DNA from: Streptomyces sp. GESEQ-35
GTDB lineage: Bacteria; Actinomycetota; Actinomycetes; Streptomycetales; Streptomycetaceae
Reading direction: 5' to 3'
Assembly (NCBI RefSeq): GCF_017948485.1
Contig: NZ_JAFFSX010000005.1
Location: forward strand, 248,001-312,000
DNA: 64,000 nt
In this document: positions 50,676 through 60,360 of the stretch, piece by piece
Layout of the letters: every line of letters begins with the position of its first letter
Position numbering within the stretch: position 1 is the first letter of the stretch
The notes under the pieces: generated by a model
Told to the model about the DNA's origin: nothing
The model's input: only the letters and a program-made list of their open reading frames with translations
The model's database searches: none
Made by a program: the position numbers and the translations under genes

Positions 50676-52547
50676 TCACATGGCCGTGGGCGTGCCCGTG
50701 TTGTGTGCCCGGCGGCGGCGCAGGGCGACCACGCCGACGGCGGCCCCCGCGGTCGCGATACCGGCTGCGACGGCGATCGGAAGGGCGGGGGAGGCGGACG
50801 TGGTGTCGGCGACGTTCTGTGCCGCGAGGTCCTGTGTGTACGGGGCGTACGGGGCCTTGGCGGCGGCGGACGTGGCCGTGCGCGTGTAGTGCGGGATCTT
50901 CTGCACGGACTTGACCGAGCCGTCCGAGCCCAGCAGCACCTGCTTGTCGTTGGGGTGCCGGAAGTCGAACATGTGGGTCAGCGTGCCGGCCCGCTGGTCG
51001 AACGAGGCGTCGCCGATACGGCCGGTGTGCCAGTTGTCCTCGATGAACTGGGTGATCGACGCCTGCTCGGTCGCGGTGTGGTCGACCGAGTCGACCTTGC
51101 TGTAGGGGGAGATGACCAGCAGCGGCTGCCGGGTGCCGGGGCCGCAGCGGTCCGCGTAGCCGTTCGCGGCGGCCGGGCCGGACTGGCAGGCGGCGCTGTC
51201 GAGGGCCTTGCCGTTGGAGCCGACGGTGGAGTCCTTCGAGCCGTTGACGACCTTCGGGGCGACGTGGTCGTACCAGCCGTCGGAGTCGTCGTAGGCGACC
51301 ACGACCGCGGTGGACTTCCACTCCGGGGACTGCTGTAGCGCGTTGATCTCCTTGACCAGGAAGTGCTGTTCGTCGGTCGGGTCGGAGTAGCCGGCGTGGC
51401 CGTCCTGGTACTCGGCGGCCTTGAGGAAGCTGACGGCCGGCAGGTTCCCGGCCTTCAGGGCGGCGTCGAAGTCGGTGAGGTCGTAGTTGTGGTTGGCCCG
51501 GCCGTTGTGGCCGATCTCAGCGACGGTCTTCGGGGCCAGGTGATGCGGGTTGGACGTCGACTTGTAGTACTGGAACGGCGAGTGGTGCGGGCTGTAGTCC
51601 TCCGAGGCCGCCCCGCCGATGTTGGTGTGGGTGGTACCGGCGCACTTCGCGTAGTCGCCGCTCTCGCCGTCCCACGCGGTGCTGGGGCGGAAGCCGCCCT
51701 GGAACCAACCCCAGCTCACGCCCTTGGAGTTGAGCAGATCACCGATGTTCTTGCCCTGCATCACCGCAAGCGCGCTGGTGCTGGTGTGGTCCTTGTCGGA
51801 GCAGTCGTCGAAGGCAGGGTCCGGGTCGTTGGTGACGGTGCCGACGCCCTTGGCGTCCGGCGAGACCACGGCGTACGGGTCCGGGGTCGACGTCTGCTTC
51901 GGGTGCTCGGTGCCGGAGGCCGGGTCGGTCGAGATGACGCCGTGCGTCTGGCCGGAGATCAGGTTCAGGGCGCCGGGGGTGGAGGGGCCGTAGACCGAGC
52001 TGAACGACTTGTCGTTGAGCGCGTACTGCTGCGCGTAGTTCCACAGGCCGGTCACGGTGTTGCCGTCGTAGTAGTCCATCACCAGGCCGGGCTCGCCGAA
52101 CAGCCCGGTGCACTTGCTGACCTCGGTGTTCTCGACGTACTTGTCGGCCTTGCCACCGTCGGCTGCGTACTGCTCGGGGCCGTAGGAGTGGTTCTGGTCG
52201 CAGGTCATGGCCTGCGAACTGGCCAGTCGCTCGGGCAGGTAGAGGTTCGGGTTCGTCTTCAGCAGCCCGGCGTTCAGGAGGTTGTCGGCCTTGGGGGTGT
52301 GCACCGCGGCCTTGAAGGTGGTGCCGTCGGTGTTGGCGGCCTGCGGGTAGGTCGCGAAGTAGTGGTCGAACGACACGTTCTCGTCGTAGATCACCACCAC
52401 ATGTTTGATCGGCGTCGCGGTCTGCGTGCCGGAGTGGCCGGGCCCGCCGTGCGCCGCCGCGGGGACGATCCCGCTCGCCGTCGCCAGCGCCGCGGCGCCG
52501 AGCAGGGCACTGAGGCGTGCCACCCGAGTTCTTGCTGTGCCGGACAT
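50676..52547 (-). CDS. Secreted, surface-anchored phospholipase C/phosphatase (PF04185 type)
   Basis: A 623-aa protein. Signal peptide RLSALLGAAALATASGIVPA; then the phosphoesterase motif HVVVIYDENVSFDHYFATYP, GLVMDYYDGNTVTGLWNYAQ, WGWFQGGFRPST, AYDDSDGWYDHVAPKVVN and LLVISPYSKVDSVDHTATEQ. These carry the Asn/Asp/His metal and nucleophile candidates. The C-terminus has a hydrophobic helix (SPALPIAVAAGIATAGAAVG) and RRRR, so the enzyme is likely held at the membrane. GAAGG lies 9 nt before ATG 52547. It likely acts on phospholipids or phosphate esters outside the cell. Confidence 0.88.
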   Translation of the reverse strand: MSGTARTRVARLSALLGAAALATASGIVPAAAHGGPGHSGTQTATPIKHVVVIYDENVSFDHYFATYPQAANTDGTTFKAAVHTPKADNLLNAGLLKTNPNLYLPERLASSQAMTCDQNHSYGPEQYAADGGKADKYVENTEVSKCTGLFGEPGLVMDYYDGNTVTGLWNYAQQYALNDKSFSSVYGPSTPGALNLISGQTHGVISTDPASGTEHPKQTSTPDPYAVVSPDAKGVGTVTNDPDPAFDDCSDKDHTSTSALAVMQGKNIGDLLNSKGVSWGWFQGGFRPSTAWDGESGDYAKCAGTTHTNIGGAASEDYSPHHSPFQYYKSTSNPHHLAPKTVAEIGHNGRANHNYDLTDFDAALKAGNLPAVSFLKAAEYQDGHAGYSDPTDEQHFLVKEINALQQSPEWKSTAVVVAYDDSDGWYDHVAPKVVNGSKDSTVGSNGKALDSAACQSGPAAANGYADRCGPGTRQPLLVISPYSKVDSVDHTATEQASITQFIEDNWHTGRIGDASFDQRAGTLTHMFDFRHPNDKQVLLGSDGSVKSVQKIPHYTRTATSAAAKAPYAPYTQDLAAQNVADTTSASPALPIAVAAGIATAGAAVGVVALRRRRAHNTGTPTAM

Positions 52548-52732
52548 GCTGTCTCGCCTTCCGAGGAAGCGGTGAGGTGTCGGTGTCTGTGCCACCTGTC
52601 GGCCTGCTACGGCCGGATCCTCGGCCATCGTGTCGGCGGCCCGGGTGAGCGACAACGTAGGTAAGGCGAACGTCCGGTCAGGAAACTCCCATGGGCTTTT
52701 GGCCTGTTCTTGACCGGTATTGGCGGGCGAGT

Positions 52733-53953
52733 TCAGGCCAGAAGTGCCCGCCCCAGCCAGTCGGTGTCGTCCCGCACTCCCGGCAGGGCGAAGAAGTAGC
52801 CGCCGCCGAAGGGGCTGATGTAGTCGACCAGCGGCTCGCCGGCCAGCCGCTTCTGCACGGTCTCGAACTGCCGGGCCAGGTCCTGCTGGTAGCAGCAGAA
52901 CAGCAGTCCCATGTCGAGGTTGCCGTTGCTGTCGGTGCCACGGTCGTAGTTGTAGGCGCGGCGCAGGATGCGTTGGCCGGAGGTCGTGGTGGTGCGCGGG
53001 TTGGCGAGCCGGATGTGGCTGTCGAGGGGGATCACGTCGCCCTTGGGGTCCTGCGTGTACTGCGGGGTGTCGGTCTCGTGCCGACCGTCGAGGGGCGCGC
53101 CGGTGTCCCGGGCGCGGCCGAACATCCGCTCCTGCTCCGTGATCGCCACCCGGTCCCAGAACTCGACCAGCATCCGGATCAGCCGTACGACCTGGTAACT
53201 GCCGCCGACCGCCCACTGCGGCTCGCCGTCGCCGGTGCCCACCCACACCAGACGGTCCATCTCACGGGCATCGCGCACATCCGGATTGGCGGTGCCGTCC
53301 TTGAAGCCCATGTGGTTGCGCGGGGTGCCCGAGGGGCGGGGCGGGCTGACGAAACCGTCCATCCGCCAGCGCACCTGCATACCGCCCCGGGTGTGCCGGG
53401 CGATGTCGCGCAGGGCGTGCAGCACCGTGTCCGTGTCGGCGGCGCAGAACTGCATGCTCAGATCGCCGTGGCACCAGGCGGCGTCGAGGTCGTCGTCGGG
53501 GAAGGACGGCATCGCGGTGAGCCGGTGCGGCCTGCGTGCCGCGAGGCCGTAGCGGTCGTCGAAGAGCGAGCCGCCGGCGCCGACGGTGACGGTCAGTGCG
53601 TCGGCGGGCAGGTCCGGGCCGAGGGTGCCGGAGTCGCTGGGCGGGGCCGTGATGCCCAGCGGATCGGGGTTGCCGCCGGCGGTGAGGAAACGGGCCCGCT
53701 CGGTGACGGTGCGCAGCAGTTCGGCCAGCTCGGTGCGGTTCTCGGCGGTGACGTCGAAGGCCACGAACGCCGTGGCCCGTTGGGCGGGCGTGACGATCCC
53801 GGCCTGGTGGCGGCCGTGGAAGGACACCCGCTCTCGCGCGGCGGTGGGAGCCGCGGCGGCGGTGGCCTGGTCGGCGGCCACGAGCCCGGCGCCGGCGACG
53901 GCCGCCGCGCCCGCCAGGAAGCCTCGGCGGCCCACGTCGTTCGGGCAGTTCAC
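52733..53953 (-). CDS. efeB: Deferrochelatase/peroxidase EfeB (DyP type, Tat-exported)
   Basis: A 406-aa dye-decolorizing peroxidase. Twin-arginine signal [16 protein letters not shown], then the DyP motif [13 protein letters not shown], the distal Arg/proximal region [20 protein letters not shown] and [14 protein letters not shown]. EfeB oxidises haem-associated or ferrous iron for uptake. The GTG start overlaps the efeO stop (GTGA). Confidence 0.94.
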   Translation of the reverse strand: MNCPNDVGRRGFLAGAAAVAGAGLVAADQATAAAAPTAARERVSFHGRHQAGIVTPAQRATAFVAFDVTAENRTELAELLRTVTERARFLTAGGNPDPLGITAPPSDSGTLGPDLPADALTVTVGAGGSLFDDRYGLAARRPHRLTAMPSFPDDDLDAAWCHGDLSMQFCAADTDTVLHALRDIARHTRGGMQVRWRMDGFVSPPRPSGTPRNHMGFKDGTANPDVRDAREMDRLVWVGTGDGEPQWAVGGSYQVVRLIRMLVEFWDRVAITEQERMFGRARDTGAPLDGRHETDTPQYTQDPKGDVIPLDSHIRLANPRTTTTSGQRILRRAYNYDRGTDSNGNLDMGLLFCCYQQDLARQFETVQKRLAGEPLVDYISPFGGGYFFALPGVRDDTDWLGRALLA

Positions 53954-55209
53954 GCGGTCCTCCGTACGTCGGTGAGGGCGGCCACGTCAGCGAGCCGCTC
54001 CACGAGTTCGCCCAGGTCCGCGTCGGCCTTCTCCCGCTGCGCACGCGTCAGCCCGGTCAGCGGAGTCCACCGTCCGTCGTGCTCGAACCCGCCGAGGGTG
54101 CTCTGCGCACGGTTCATCCACGCGTCGATGCCGGGCAGGCCGACGGCCCGCGTCGTCAGCAGCGGGCGCAGATACCCGAGCAGGACCCGGGTGCCGTCGA
54201 GGTTGGCGCGGGCGGTCGCAAGGTTGGTGTGGCTGCCGTAGTCCGTACGGCCGGTGAGCTCGAACTGCACGGTGTTCTCCAGGATTTCGTGCGCCCGGAG
54301 ACCGACGTCGGCCGGGTCCATCCGCTGGTCGGGCCAGCTGTCGTGCAACGCCCGTACGGCCTCGGCGAGCCGGTCGGCCGGACCGCGCAGGCTGCTCGCC
54401 GACTCGCCGTGCCACAGCCCGTACTCGACCCGGCGGAAGCCGGCGAAGCCCGCGTCGCGCACTCCTCCGGACAGCCCGGCGGTGGTGCCGTTGATCGCCG
54501 CGTCGGCGTCCCCGAAGGTGCCGTAGGCGGCGCCCATCCGCTCGTAGACCAGGTGGGCGGGCAGCCAGGCGGCGCGGGCGGCGGCGAGGTCCCCGCGGTC
54601 GACGGCATCGCGCAGCACATCCGTCCGCTGCGCCAGCTCGACCGTGCGGGCCTGGATCCACTTCTGGTAGGCGAGCGTGGGCGGGATGAGGTCCTGCTCG
54701 GTGACAGGGACGGCGGCCGGGCCGCTCTTCACGGACCCCCCGCCGGTGATGCGCACGGTCGGGCCCGTGACGGCGTCCGCGTCGTCGGCCAGGCACTTGA
54801 AGGCGTACGAGCCCTTGCCGAGGGTCACGCCCATGGGGCGGACGGTGCCCGGGGCGAGCCCCTCGACCTCGCCGAACACCGCGCCCGACCGCGGATCGGT
54901 GAGATACACCTCGGCCGCGGTGCTGGAGGTGTTGCTCAGGTCGAAGACCTGGTGACCGGGCTCGGGGTGCGTCCAGCCGCGTCCGCAGCCGGCGGGAGTG
55001 ACCTCGACGGCGGTGTGGCGGAGGCCGTCAGCCGCGGTCGCCCGGTGCGTGTCGTCACCGGAGCCGCCGCCCAAGAGCACGCCCGCCGTCACCGCTCCGG
55101 CGGCCAGGAGAGCACCGCCTGCCAGCAGCAGGGGGCGCCGCCGGGCGGTGGAGCCGGAGACGGAGGGGGATTCGGGTTCGGCTTCGGCGGCGAGTGCGGT
55201 TCCGGGCAC
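53950..55209 (-). CDS. efeO: Iron uptake protein EfeO (cupredoxin plus M75/imelysin domain)
   Basis: A 419-aa protein. N-terminal membrane anchor ([20 protein letters not shown]), a cupredoxin-like domain ([20 protein letters not shown] to [13 protein letters not shown]), and a helical M75 domain with the HxxE-type site in [14 protein letters not shown] plus GLWHGES and [16 protein letters not shown]. It binds periplasm-side iron for the EfeU channel. GTG 55209 has GGAGG 6 nt upstream. An EfeU permease gene is not adjacent in the window. Confidence 0.93.
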   Translation of the reverse strand: MPGTALAAEAEPESPSVSGSTARRRPLLLAGGALLAAGAVTAGVLLGGGSGDDTHRATAADGLRHTAVEVTPAGCGRGWTHPEPGHQVFDLSNTSSTAAEVYLTDPRSGAVFGEVEGLAPGTVRPMGVTLGKGSYAFKCLADDADAVTGPTVRITGGGSVKSGPAAVPVTEQDLIPPTLAYQKWIQARTVELAQRTDVLRDAVDRGDLAAARAAWLPAHLVYERMGAAYGTFGDADAAINGTTAGLSGGVRDAGFAGFRRVEYGLWHGESASSLRGPADRLAEAVRALHDSWPDQRMDPADVGLRAHEILENTVQFELTGRTDYGSHTNLATARANLDGTRVLLGYLRPLLTTRAVGLPGIDAWMNRAQSTLGGFEHDGRWTPLTGLTRAQREKADADLGELVERLADVAALTDVRRTA

Positions 55210-55386
55210 GCCGGGCCTCCAGGGGAGTCGTACGTACGAACGAGGCGGCGCGGTCGATGTTAGGCAGCCCCCGCCCCCGGAATCCGTATTCCTGACCAGC
55301 CCCTGACCATATGAAAAGAGAGAATTCGTCCCCGGTTCACGCAGGGCCCCGCGAGCAGGGTCGCTTCTGCGGTGCCGCCGTGGCCT

Positions 55387-56037
55387 TCACAGCAGACCCA
55401 GGTCGCGGGCGCGCAGCGCGGCCTGAGTACGGTCGCGCAGGGCGAGTCGGCTGAGGATGCGGGAGATGTGGTTCTTCACGGTGCCCTCACTGAGGTACAG
55501 CTGCGTGGCGATCTCCCGGTTGGTCCGACCACGTGCCACGAGCCGCAGGATGTCGATCTCGCGCGGGCTCAGGGCAACCGCCGGCGCCGGAGCGGCGGCG
55601 GGCGACGGCAGCGCCGCCGCGATGCGGCCGGCCACCGAGGAGTCGAGTTGGGTGACTCCCGCGTGCGCCAGGCGGATCGCGTGCGCGAGTTCCTCGGCCG
55701 GCAGGTCCTTGAGCAGATAGCCGCTGGCGCCCGCCCGCAGAGCCTGGACGACGTACTCCTCGTCGTCGAACGTCGTCAGCATCACGACCCGGCACTCCGG
55801 CGCCCGGGCGCGCAGCACGGCCACGGCCTCCACACCGTCCAGCTCCGGCATCCGCACGTCCATCAGCACCACGTCAGGCCGCACTTCCACCGCCTTCGTC
55901 ACGGCCTCCCGTCCGTTGGACGCCGTGCCGACGACCGAGATGCCCGGCCGGATCGAGAGCAGCGACGCGATGCCGTCCCGGATGAGCTGTTGATCGTCCA
56001 CCACCAGCACCCGCACCACCGTCGGCTCCTCGCTCAC
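55387..56037 (-). CDS. NarL/LuxR-family response regulator
   Basis: A 216-aa regulator: receiver domain with VRVLVVDDQQLIRDGI, phospho-Asp in VVLMDVRMPELDGVEA, Thr/Lys switch residues in MLTTFDDEEYV and GYLLKDLPAEELAHAI; then a LuxR HTH, LSPREIDILRLVARGRTNRE with LSEGTVKNHISRILSRLA. GTG 56037 overlaps the kinase stop (GTGA). Confidence 0.95.
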   Translation of the reverse strand: MSEEPTVVRVLVVDDQQLIRDGIASLLSIRPGISVVGTASNGREAVTKAVEVRPDVVLMDVRMPELDGVEAVAVLRARAPECRVVMLTTFDDEEYVVQALRAGASGYLLKDLPAEELAHAIRLAHAGVTQLDSSVAGRIAAALPSPAAAPAPAVALSPREIDILRLVARGRTNREIATQLYLSEGTVKNHISRILSRLALRDRTQAALRARDLGLL

Positions 56038-57173
56038 CGCTCGCCTCCGCCCCGCGGGACGACGACCGTGAGCCGCGTGCCCTCGCCCGGCCTGCTGTCG
56101 ATGTCCACGCTGCCCGCCACGAGATGCACCCGCTCCCGCATACCGGTCAGGCCGAATCCGGCCCTGGCCCCGTCCGCGGCGAAGCCGCGACCGTCGTCGG
56201 CGACGGCCAGCCGTGCAGTGTGTTCGGCCAACCGGACCACCACCGACACCCGCGAGGCTCGTGCGTGCCGCAGCGCGTTGGTCAGCCCCTCCTGCGCAGC
56301 CCGGTACAACGCGGTCAGTTCCGCCGCGCTGTAGCCGTCCTCGTCGCCGGTCACTTCGACGGTGACACGCGGTCCCGTGCCGCCGTCGCGCGCCCATTCC
56401 GCGAGTGCAGCCGACAGCGACGGCTGTGCCGCCTCGTCGCGCAGCGCGCGCACGGACTGCCGTACGTCGCCCAGCGCGAGCTTCACCGACTGTCTGGCCT
56501 CGGTCATCGCTCGCCCTGCGGCGTCCGGGTCCAGGGCGCGGAACTCCGAGGCGATCTCCAACTGGACGGAAATCGCGGTGAGATGGTGGCCGAGGCTGTC
56601 GTGGATGTCCCGGGCCATCCGGTTGCGCTCGGTTGCGGCGGACAGTTCCGCCACCCGCGCGGCATACTCCTGGAGTTCACGCCGGGCCCGCTGTTCGCCG
56701 ACGGCGACGGCGGCCATCGAGATCGCCAGCACCAGGCCGATGCCGAGCATCAGCAGGTCGGACACGTACTCCATGTCGCGGTACCAGCCGGGGGCCGTCA
56801 GCAGATAGCCGGTGAGCAGACCGGCCACGCACAGCGCCCCCAGCGCGAGCGCAGCCGTGCGGCCGAACGCGAAGTAGGCGGTGAACGGCAGCAGCACGAA
56901 CAGGACTTGGGACAGTCCCGAGGCATCCAGGACGACCACGGCACCCGTCAGCCCGAACCGGCTGAGCAGCAACGGCAAACGGGGCAGACTCCGGCGGTGT
57001 CCTGCCACCTCCACAGCGAACAGCGCCGCGAGCCCGGCGACGAAACCGGCTGTGCGCCAGGACACCAGCCCGGGACCGTCGCCCAGATCCGCAGCCAGGT
57101 AGTACAGACCGCCTACGAGCACCGCGCTGTACAGCAGCGGTGACACCCACGGCACAGGCACATACGCCGCCAT
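56034..57173 (-). CDS. Sensor histidine kinase (HisKA_3 type)
   Basis: A 379-aa membrane kinase with about six hydrophobic helices in the first 170 residues, then H-box ERNRMARDIHDSLGHHLTAI and ATPase motifs: N-box AQEGLTNALRHARASR, G1 VADDGRGFA and G2 GFGLTGMRERVHLVAGSVDI. Ligand sensing is probably within the membrane because no large extracellular domain is seen. ATG 57173 follows a GGGGGG run. Partner of the overlapping response regulator. A 14-bp palindrome lies about 100 bp upstream. Confidence 0.93.
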   Translation of the reverse strand: MAAYVPVPWVSPLLYSAVLVGGLYYLAADLGDGPGLVSWRTAGFVAGLAALFAVEVAGHRRSLPRLPLLLSRFGLTGAVVVLDASGLSQVLFVLLPFTAYFAFGRTAALALGALCVAGLLTGYLLTAPGWYRDMEYVSDLLMLGIGLVLAISMAAVAVGEQRARRELQEYAARVAELSAATERNRMARDIHDSLGHHLTAISVQLEIASEFRALDPDAAGRAMTEARQSVKLALGDVRQSVRALRDEAAQPSLSAALAEWARDGGTGPRVTVEVTGDEDGYSAAELTALYRAAQEGLTNALRHARASRVSVVVRLAEHTARLAVADDGRGFAADGARAGFGLTGMRERVHLVAGSVDIDSRPGEGTRLTVVVPRGGGER

Positions 57174-57275
57174 GCACACCCCCCACCCGCCCGACGCTGC
57201 CGCCCAGGCTAGGCAAGGCGCGCACGCCGGGCGACAGCGACAGGAAAACTCCGGCCGGGTATGGCCGAACGGCAC

Positions 57276-57289
57276 ATGCCGATCGGCAT
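57276..57289. promoter_or_regulatory. 14-bp perfect palindrome between divergent genes
   Basis: ATGCCGATCGGCAT is perfectly self-complementary. It lies in the 242-bp spacer between the two-component genes and the divergent membrane protein, a position suited to a regulator such as the adjacent LuxR-type protein. Confidence 0.55.
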
Positions 57290-57415
57290 CGGAACCGCAC
57301 CGGGAACCGGTGACCTCCAGCGGTTGGTGTCACCACTCGGCACCTCCCTCAGCCGGCCGGCCGCTCCCTACCGTTTCGGGTCTGACCTGCCCCTCGACGA
57401 ACCGGAGTTGCCCTC

Positions 57416-58039
57416 ATGTCCTCGCCGATCAGCTCTGCGCCGGTCTCCTCCCGGCTCGCCCGCGTCGGCGCCCTCTCCGGGGCGCTGTCCGGCCTGCTCA
57501 TCGCACTGCCCGCACTCGTCGAGGCGTTCACCGGTGAAACCGCCGCGACCAGCCTCCTCCTTGCCCTGTCCCCGGCGTTCTCCCTGCCGTTCCTCACCGC
57601 GCTCCACCAGAGGCAGAGCCGGGCCACCGGCCGCTTCGGAGAAGTCGCCTACGTCGTGAACCTCATCGGCCTCGGCCTGTTCGGCGGGGCGGCGTTCGCC
57701 TCGAACCTGGTGCTGTTCTATCTCGACGACGACATCATCGACGCGGAACTGACCGGCCCCACGATTCCCGCGTTCCTCGGCTCGGCCGTCGTCTTCGCGG
57801 TGGGCTGTGCCCTGTTCGGGGCGGCGATGATCCGCGCCGGCAGGTTCCCGAAGGTCCCGTCATGGGCGTACGCCGTCGTGCTGCCCCTGCTCGCGTTCCT
57901 GACCGCGCTGCCCGAGTCCGTGCTCACGAGCGCGCTGCACATCGTCGTCGGAGCCACCTTGACGTGGCTCTCCACGGCCCTGTGGCAATCCGCCACGGCG
58001 ACCGATCACGCGGGCGTTCCGGATCGAACACCGGTCTGA
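57416..58039 (+). CDS. Integral membrane protein, unknown
   Basis: A 207-aa protein with about five hydrophobic helices: LSGALSGLLIALPALVEAFT, SLLLALSPAFSLPFLTAL, YVVNLIGLGLFGGAAFASNL, FLGSAVVFAVGCALFGAAMI and YAVVLPLLAFLTALPESVLT. CCGGAG lies 8 nt before ATG 57416. It is divergent from the two-component system and may be its target. No domain recognised. Confidence 0.82.
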   Translation: MSSPISSAPVSSRLARVGALSGALSGLLIALPALVEAFTGETAATSLLLALSPAFSLPFLTALHQRQSRATGRFGEVAYVVNLIGLGLFGGAAFASNLVLFYLDDDIIDAELTGPTIPAFLGSAVVFAVGCALFGAAMIRAGRFPKVPSWAYAVVLPLLAFLTALPESVLTSALHIVVGATLTWLSTALWQSATATDHAGVPDRTPV

Positions 58040-58513
58040 GGGGAACGAGAAGTACGCGTCCGCCGCCGCACCGTACAGATCCTTACCTGCTGTCTGCCGC
58101 CCGTGGTCGTCGCCGTGTGGCGGCTGCGGACCACCGGTGTGGACCCTGGGGCTCACTCCGGCCGGCTGAGACCGCGCGGGCCCCTGGACCTCTCCCATTC
58201 CGGGCCCGTCGCCTACGGACACGAATCGGTATAATACCTTCCGCATGCATTCGAGTTGGCGCCGGGTGGCGTACTGATCCGGCGCTGCCGCGGGAGCGGG
58301 ACCCGGCGGCACGGGCGAAAAGTAGTGCGGATGTGTGAGCCGTGCTAAAATCGACGATAGTTGCAGTTGTGGTTCCCGAAACTTCAAGTGCCTTGGCGAC
58401 CGTATGTCGTCGGGCACTTTTGTATCTCCGGTGCTTATCCGGACGGGGTCATTGTGGCAACACAGGGGTTCGCACAGTGTTGAGCCCCGGGCACTGCCCC
58501 AAAGGAGATGGAC
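58040..58513 (+). other. Long intergenic region and cold-shock leader
   Basis: 474 bp without a credible gene. TATAAT at 58230-58235 sits in the palindrome GGTAT A ATACC, and CTAAAAT near 58349 is another -10-like site. A stem-loop at 58386-58419 (AAGTGCC and GGCACTT arms with an inner CGAC/GTCG pair, followed by TTGTAT) looks like a terminator or attenuator within the transcribed leader of the cold-shock gene. Confidence 0.6.
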
Positions 58514-58717
58514 ATGGCTACTGGCACCGTCAAGTGGTTCAACGCGGAAAAGGGCTTCGGCTTCATTGAGCAGGATGGTGGCGGCCCCGACGTCTTCGCC
58601 CACTACTCGAACATCGCCACTCAGGGCTTCCGTGAGCTTCAGGAAGGCCAGAAGGTGAACTTCGACGTCACGCAGGGACAGAAGGGTCCGCAGGCGGAGA
58701 ACATCACTCCTGCCTGA
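58514..58717 (+). CDS. Cold-shock protein (CspA family)
   Basis: A 67-aa single cold-shock domain: [19 protein letters not shown] (RNP1 KGFGFI), DVFAHYSNI (RNP2 as VFAHY, usually VFVHF) and a [11 protein letters not shown] end. It binds single-stranded nucleic acid and melts mRNA structure. AAGGAG lies 6 nt before ATG 58514; the ATG at 58508 directly abuts the site. It is followed by a strong terminator and a DEAD-box helicase gene. Confidence 0.97.
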   Translation: MATGTVKWFNAEKGFGFIEQDGGGPDVFAHYSNIATQGFRELQEGQKVNFDVTQGQKGPQAENITPA

Positions 58718-58735
58718 GCCTGAAGCGTAAGAGGC

Positions 58736-58782
58736 AGCTGGGGTCCCACCTCCAAGGTGGGGCCCCAGCTTGCTGCTTTTTG
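58736..58782 (+). terminator. Rho-independent terminator after cold-shock gene
   Basis: AGCTGGGGTCCCACC and GGTGGGGCCCCAGCT form a 15-bp stem with one G-T pair and a small loop, followed by TGCTGCTTTTTGT. This is one of the clearest T-tract terminators in the window. Confidence 0.88.
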
Positions 58783-58905
58783 TATACCGATGAACCCATT
58801 TCAACCGGACTTATTCCAGTATTCAATTTCGGCTCGTTCTTGCAATTCATCCGACTCGTTTCTGTCGGGAATTCCTCGATGCGTGCCCGTCGAGGAAGGT
58901 TCTCC
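58783..58905 (+). other. AT-rich leader before DEAD-box helicase
   Basis: About 120 bp with markedly lower GC than the surroundings, including ATTCAATTTCGG and CTTGCAATTCATC. It lies between the terminator and the helicase GTG. An open frame runs through it, but codon use is atypical, so it is more likely an untranslated leader that could control expression in the cold. Confidence 0.55.
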
Positions 58906-60324
58906 GTGAGCCGTTCAGCTCGAACGAATGACCGTTTCCGGCCCCAGGGAGAGTTCACGCTGCCGGCCACCGTCGCCCCTGCCCTCCCCGCGGCTGCGAC
59001 CTTCGGCGAACTGGACATGCCCGTCGAGCTGCTGGAGATGCTCACCAGTCTCGGTCTGAACGAGCCGTTCCCGATCCAGGCCGCCACGTTGCCGAACTCC
59101 CTCGCAGGGCGCGACGTCCTGGGCCGCGCGCGCACCGGATCGGGCAAGACGCTCGCCTTCGGCCTGGCGCTCCTCGCGCGCACGGCCGGGCAGCGTGCCG
59201 AGTCGCGGAAACCGCTGGCCCTGATTCTCGTCCCCACGCGCGAGCTGGCACAGCAGGTCACCGATGCACTCACCCCGTACGCCCGGTTGCTGAAGCTGCG
59301 GCTGGCCACCGTGGTCGGCGGCCTGTCGATCGGCAGGCAGGCCGGCGCACTGCGTGCCGGGGCCGAGGTGGTCGTAGCGACGCCCGGCCGTCTCGCGGAT
59401 CTTATCGAGCGCAAGGACTGCCGCCTGGACCGGGTGAACATCACCGTCTTGGACGAGGCCGACCAGATGGCCGACATGGGCTTCATGCCCCAGGTCACCG
59501 AACTGCTGGACCAGGTACGCCCCGATGGCCAGCGGATGCTGTTCTCGGCGACGCTGGACCGCAACATCGACCTCCTGGTCCGTCGATACCTCCATGACCC
59601 GGTGGTTCATTCGGTCGACCCGTCGGCGGGCGCGGTCACCACCATGGAGCATCACGTGCTCCAGGTGCACGGCGCCGACAAGTACGCCACCGCCACCGAG
59701 ATCGCTGCCCGCGAGGGACGCGTGATCATGTTCCTGGACACCAAGCACGCCGTCGACCAGTTCACCAAGCACCTGCTGGGCAGCGGCGTGAAGGCATCGG
59801 CGCTGCACGGCGGCAAGTCGCAGCCCCAGCGAACCCGGATCCTGGCCCAGTTCAAGGAGGGCCACGTCACGGTCCTGGTGGCCACCAACGTCGCGGCCCG
59901 CGGCATCCACGTCGACGACCTCGACCTGGTGGTCAACGTCGACCCGCCCGGTGACCACAAGGACTACCTGCACCGCGGCGGCCGCACCGCGCGGGCCGGC
60001 GAGTCCGGCACCGTCGTCACCCTGGTCCTGCCCAACCAGCGCCGGGACATGGCCCGTCTCATGTCCGCCGCGGGCATCAGGCCGCAGATCACGCAGGTGC
60101 GCTCCGGCGAGGCCGAGCTGAACCGCATCACCGGCGCCCAGGCTCCGTCCGGTGTCCCCGTCAGCGGCAGCGGGCCGGTCGCGGAGCGCCCGAAGCGCGG
60201 CGGTGCCCCGTTCCGGGGTATGGGCACCCGCTCGGGGCGGGCCGGGGGCGAGACCCGCCGGTCTGCCGAGTCGCGTCAGATTGCCGAGGCCCGGAAGGCC
60301 GCCAGGGTCCGTCGTGGCGCATAG
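58906..60324 (+). CDS. DEAD-box RNA helicase
   Basis: A 472-aa RNA helicase with Q-motif FPIQAATLP, I ARTGSGKT, Ia PTRELAQQ, Ib TPGRLADL, II LDEADQ, III FSATLD, V TNVAARGIHVDDLDLV and VI HRGGRTARAG (usual HRIGRTGRAG). The C-terminal tail is Arg/Gly rich (KRGGAPFRGMGTRSGRAGGE), typical of RNA-binding extensions. GTG 58906 is preferred: GAGGAAGG lies 6 nt upstream. ATG 58879 is an alternative. Gene order behind a cold-shock gene suggests a joint role in unwinding mRNA at low temperature. Confidence 0.93.
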   Translation: MSRSARTNDRFRPQGEFTLPATVAPALPAAATFGELDMPVELLEMLTSLGLNEPFPIQAATLPNSLAGRDVLGRARTGSGKTLAFGLALLARTAGQRAESRKPLALILVPTRELAQQVTDALTPYARLLKLRLATVVGGLSIGRQAGALRAGAEVVVATPGRLADLIERKDCRLDRVNITVLDEADQMADMGFMPQVTELLDQVRPDGQRMLFSATLDRNIDLLVRRYLHDPVVHSVDPSAGAVTTMEHHVLQVHGADKYATATEIAAREGRVIMFLDTKHAVDQFTKHLLGSGVKASALHGGKSQPQRTRILAQFKEGHVTVLVATNVAARGIHVDDLDLVVNVDPPGDHKDYLHRGGRTARAGESGTVVTLVLPNQRRDMARLMSAAGIRPQITQVRSGEAELNRITGAQAPSGVPVSGSGPVAERPKRGGAPFRGMGTRSGRAGGETRRSAESRQIAEARKAARVRRGA

Positions 60325-60360
60325 GAACACACGGCACCGGCCGGGCCCTACCATGGCGGC

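Noticed and set aside
55259..55275. TTAGGC near efeO as an iron-regulator (DmdR/IdeR) box
   Set aside because: Only one half resembles the TTAGG consensus; the second half is missing.
58342..58569. A 75-codon plus frame upstream of and overlapping the cold-shock gene
   Set aside because: No ribosome site and it runs through the stem-loop leader in another frame from the cold-shock protein.
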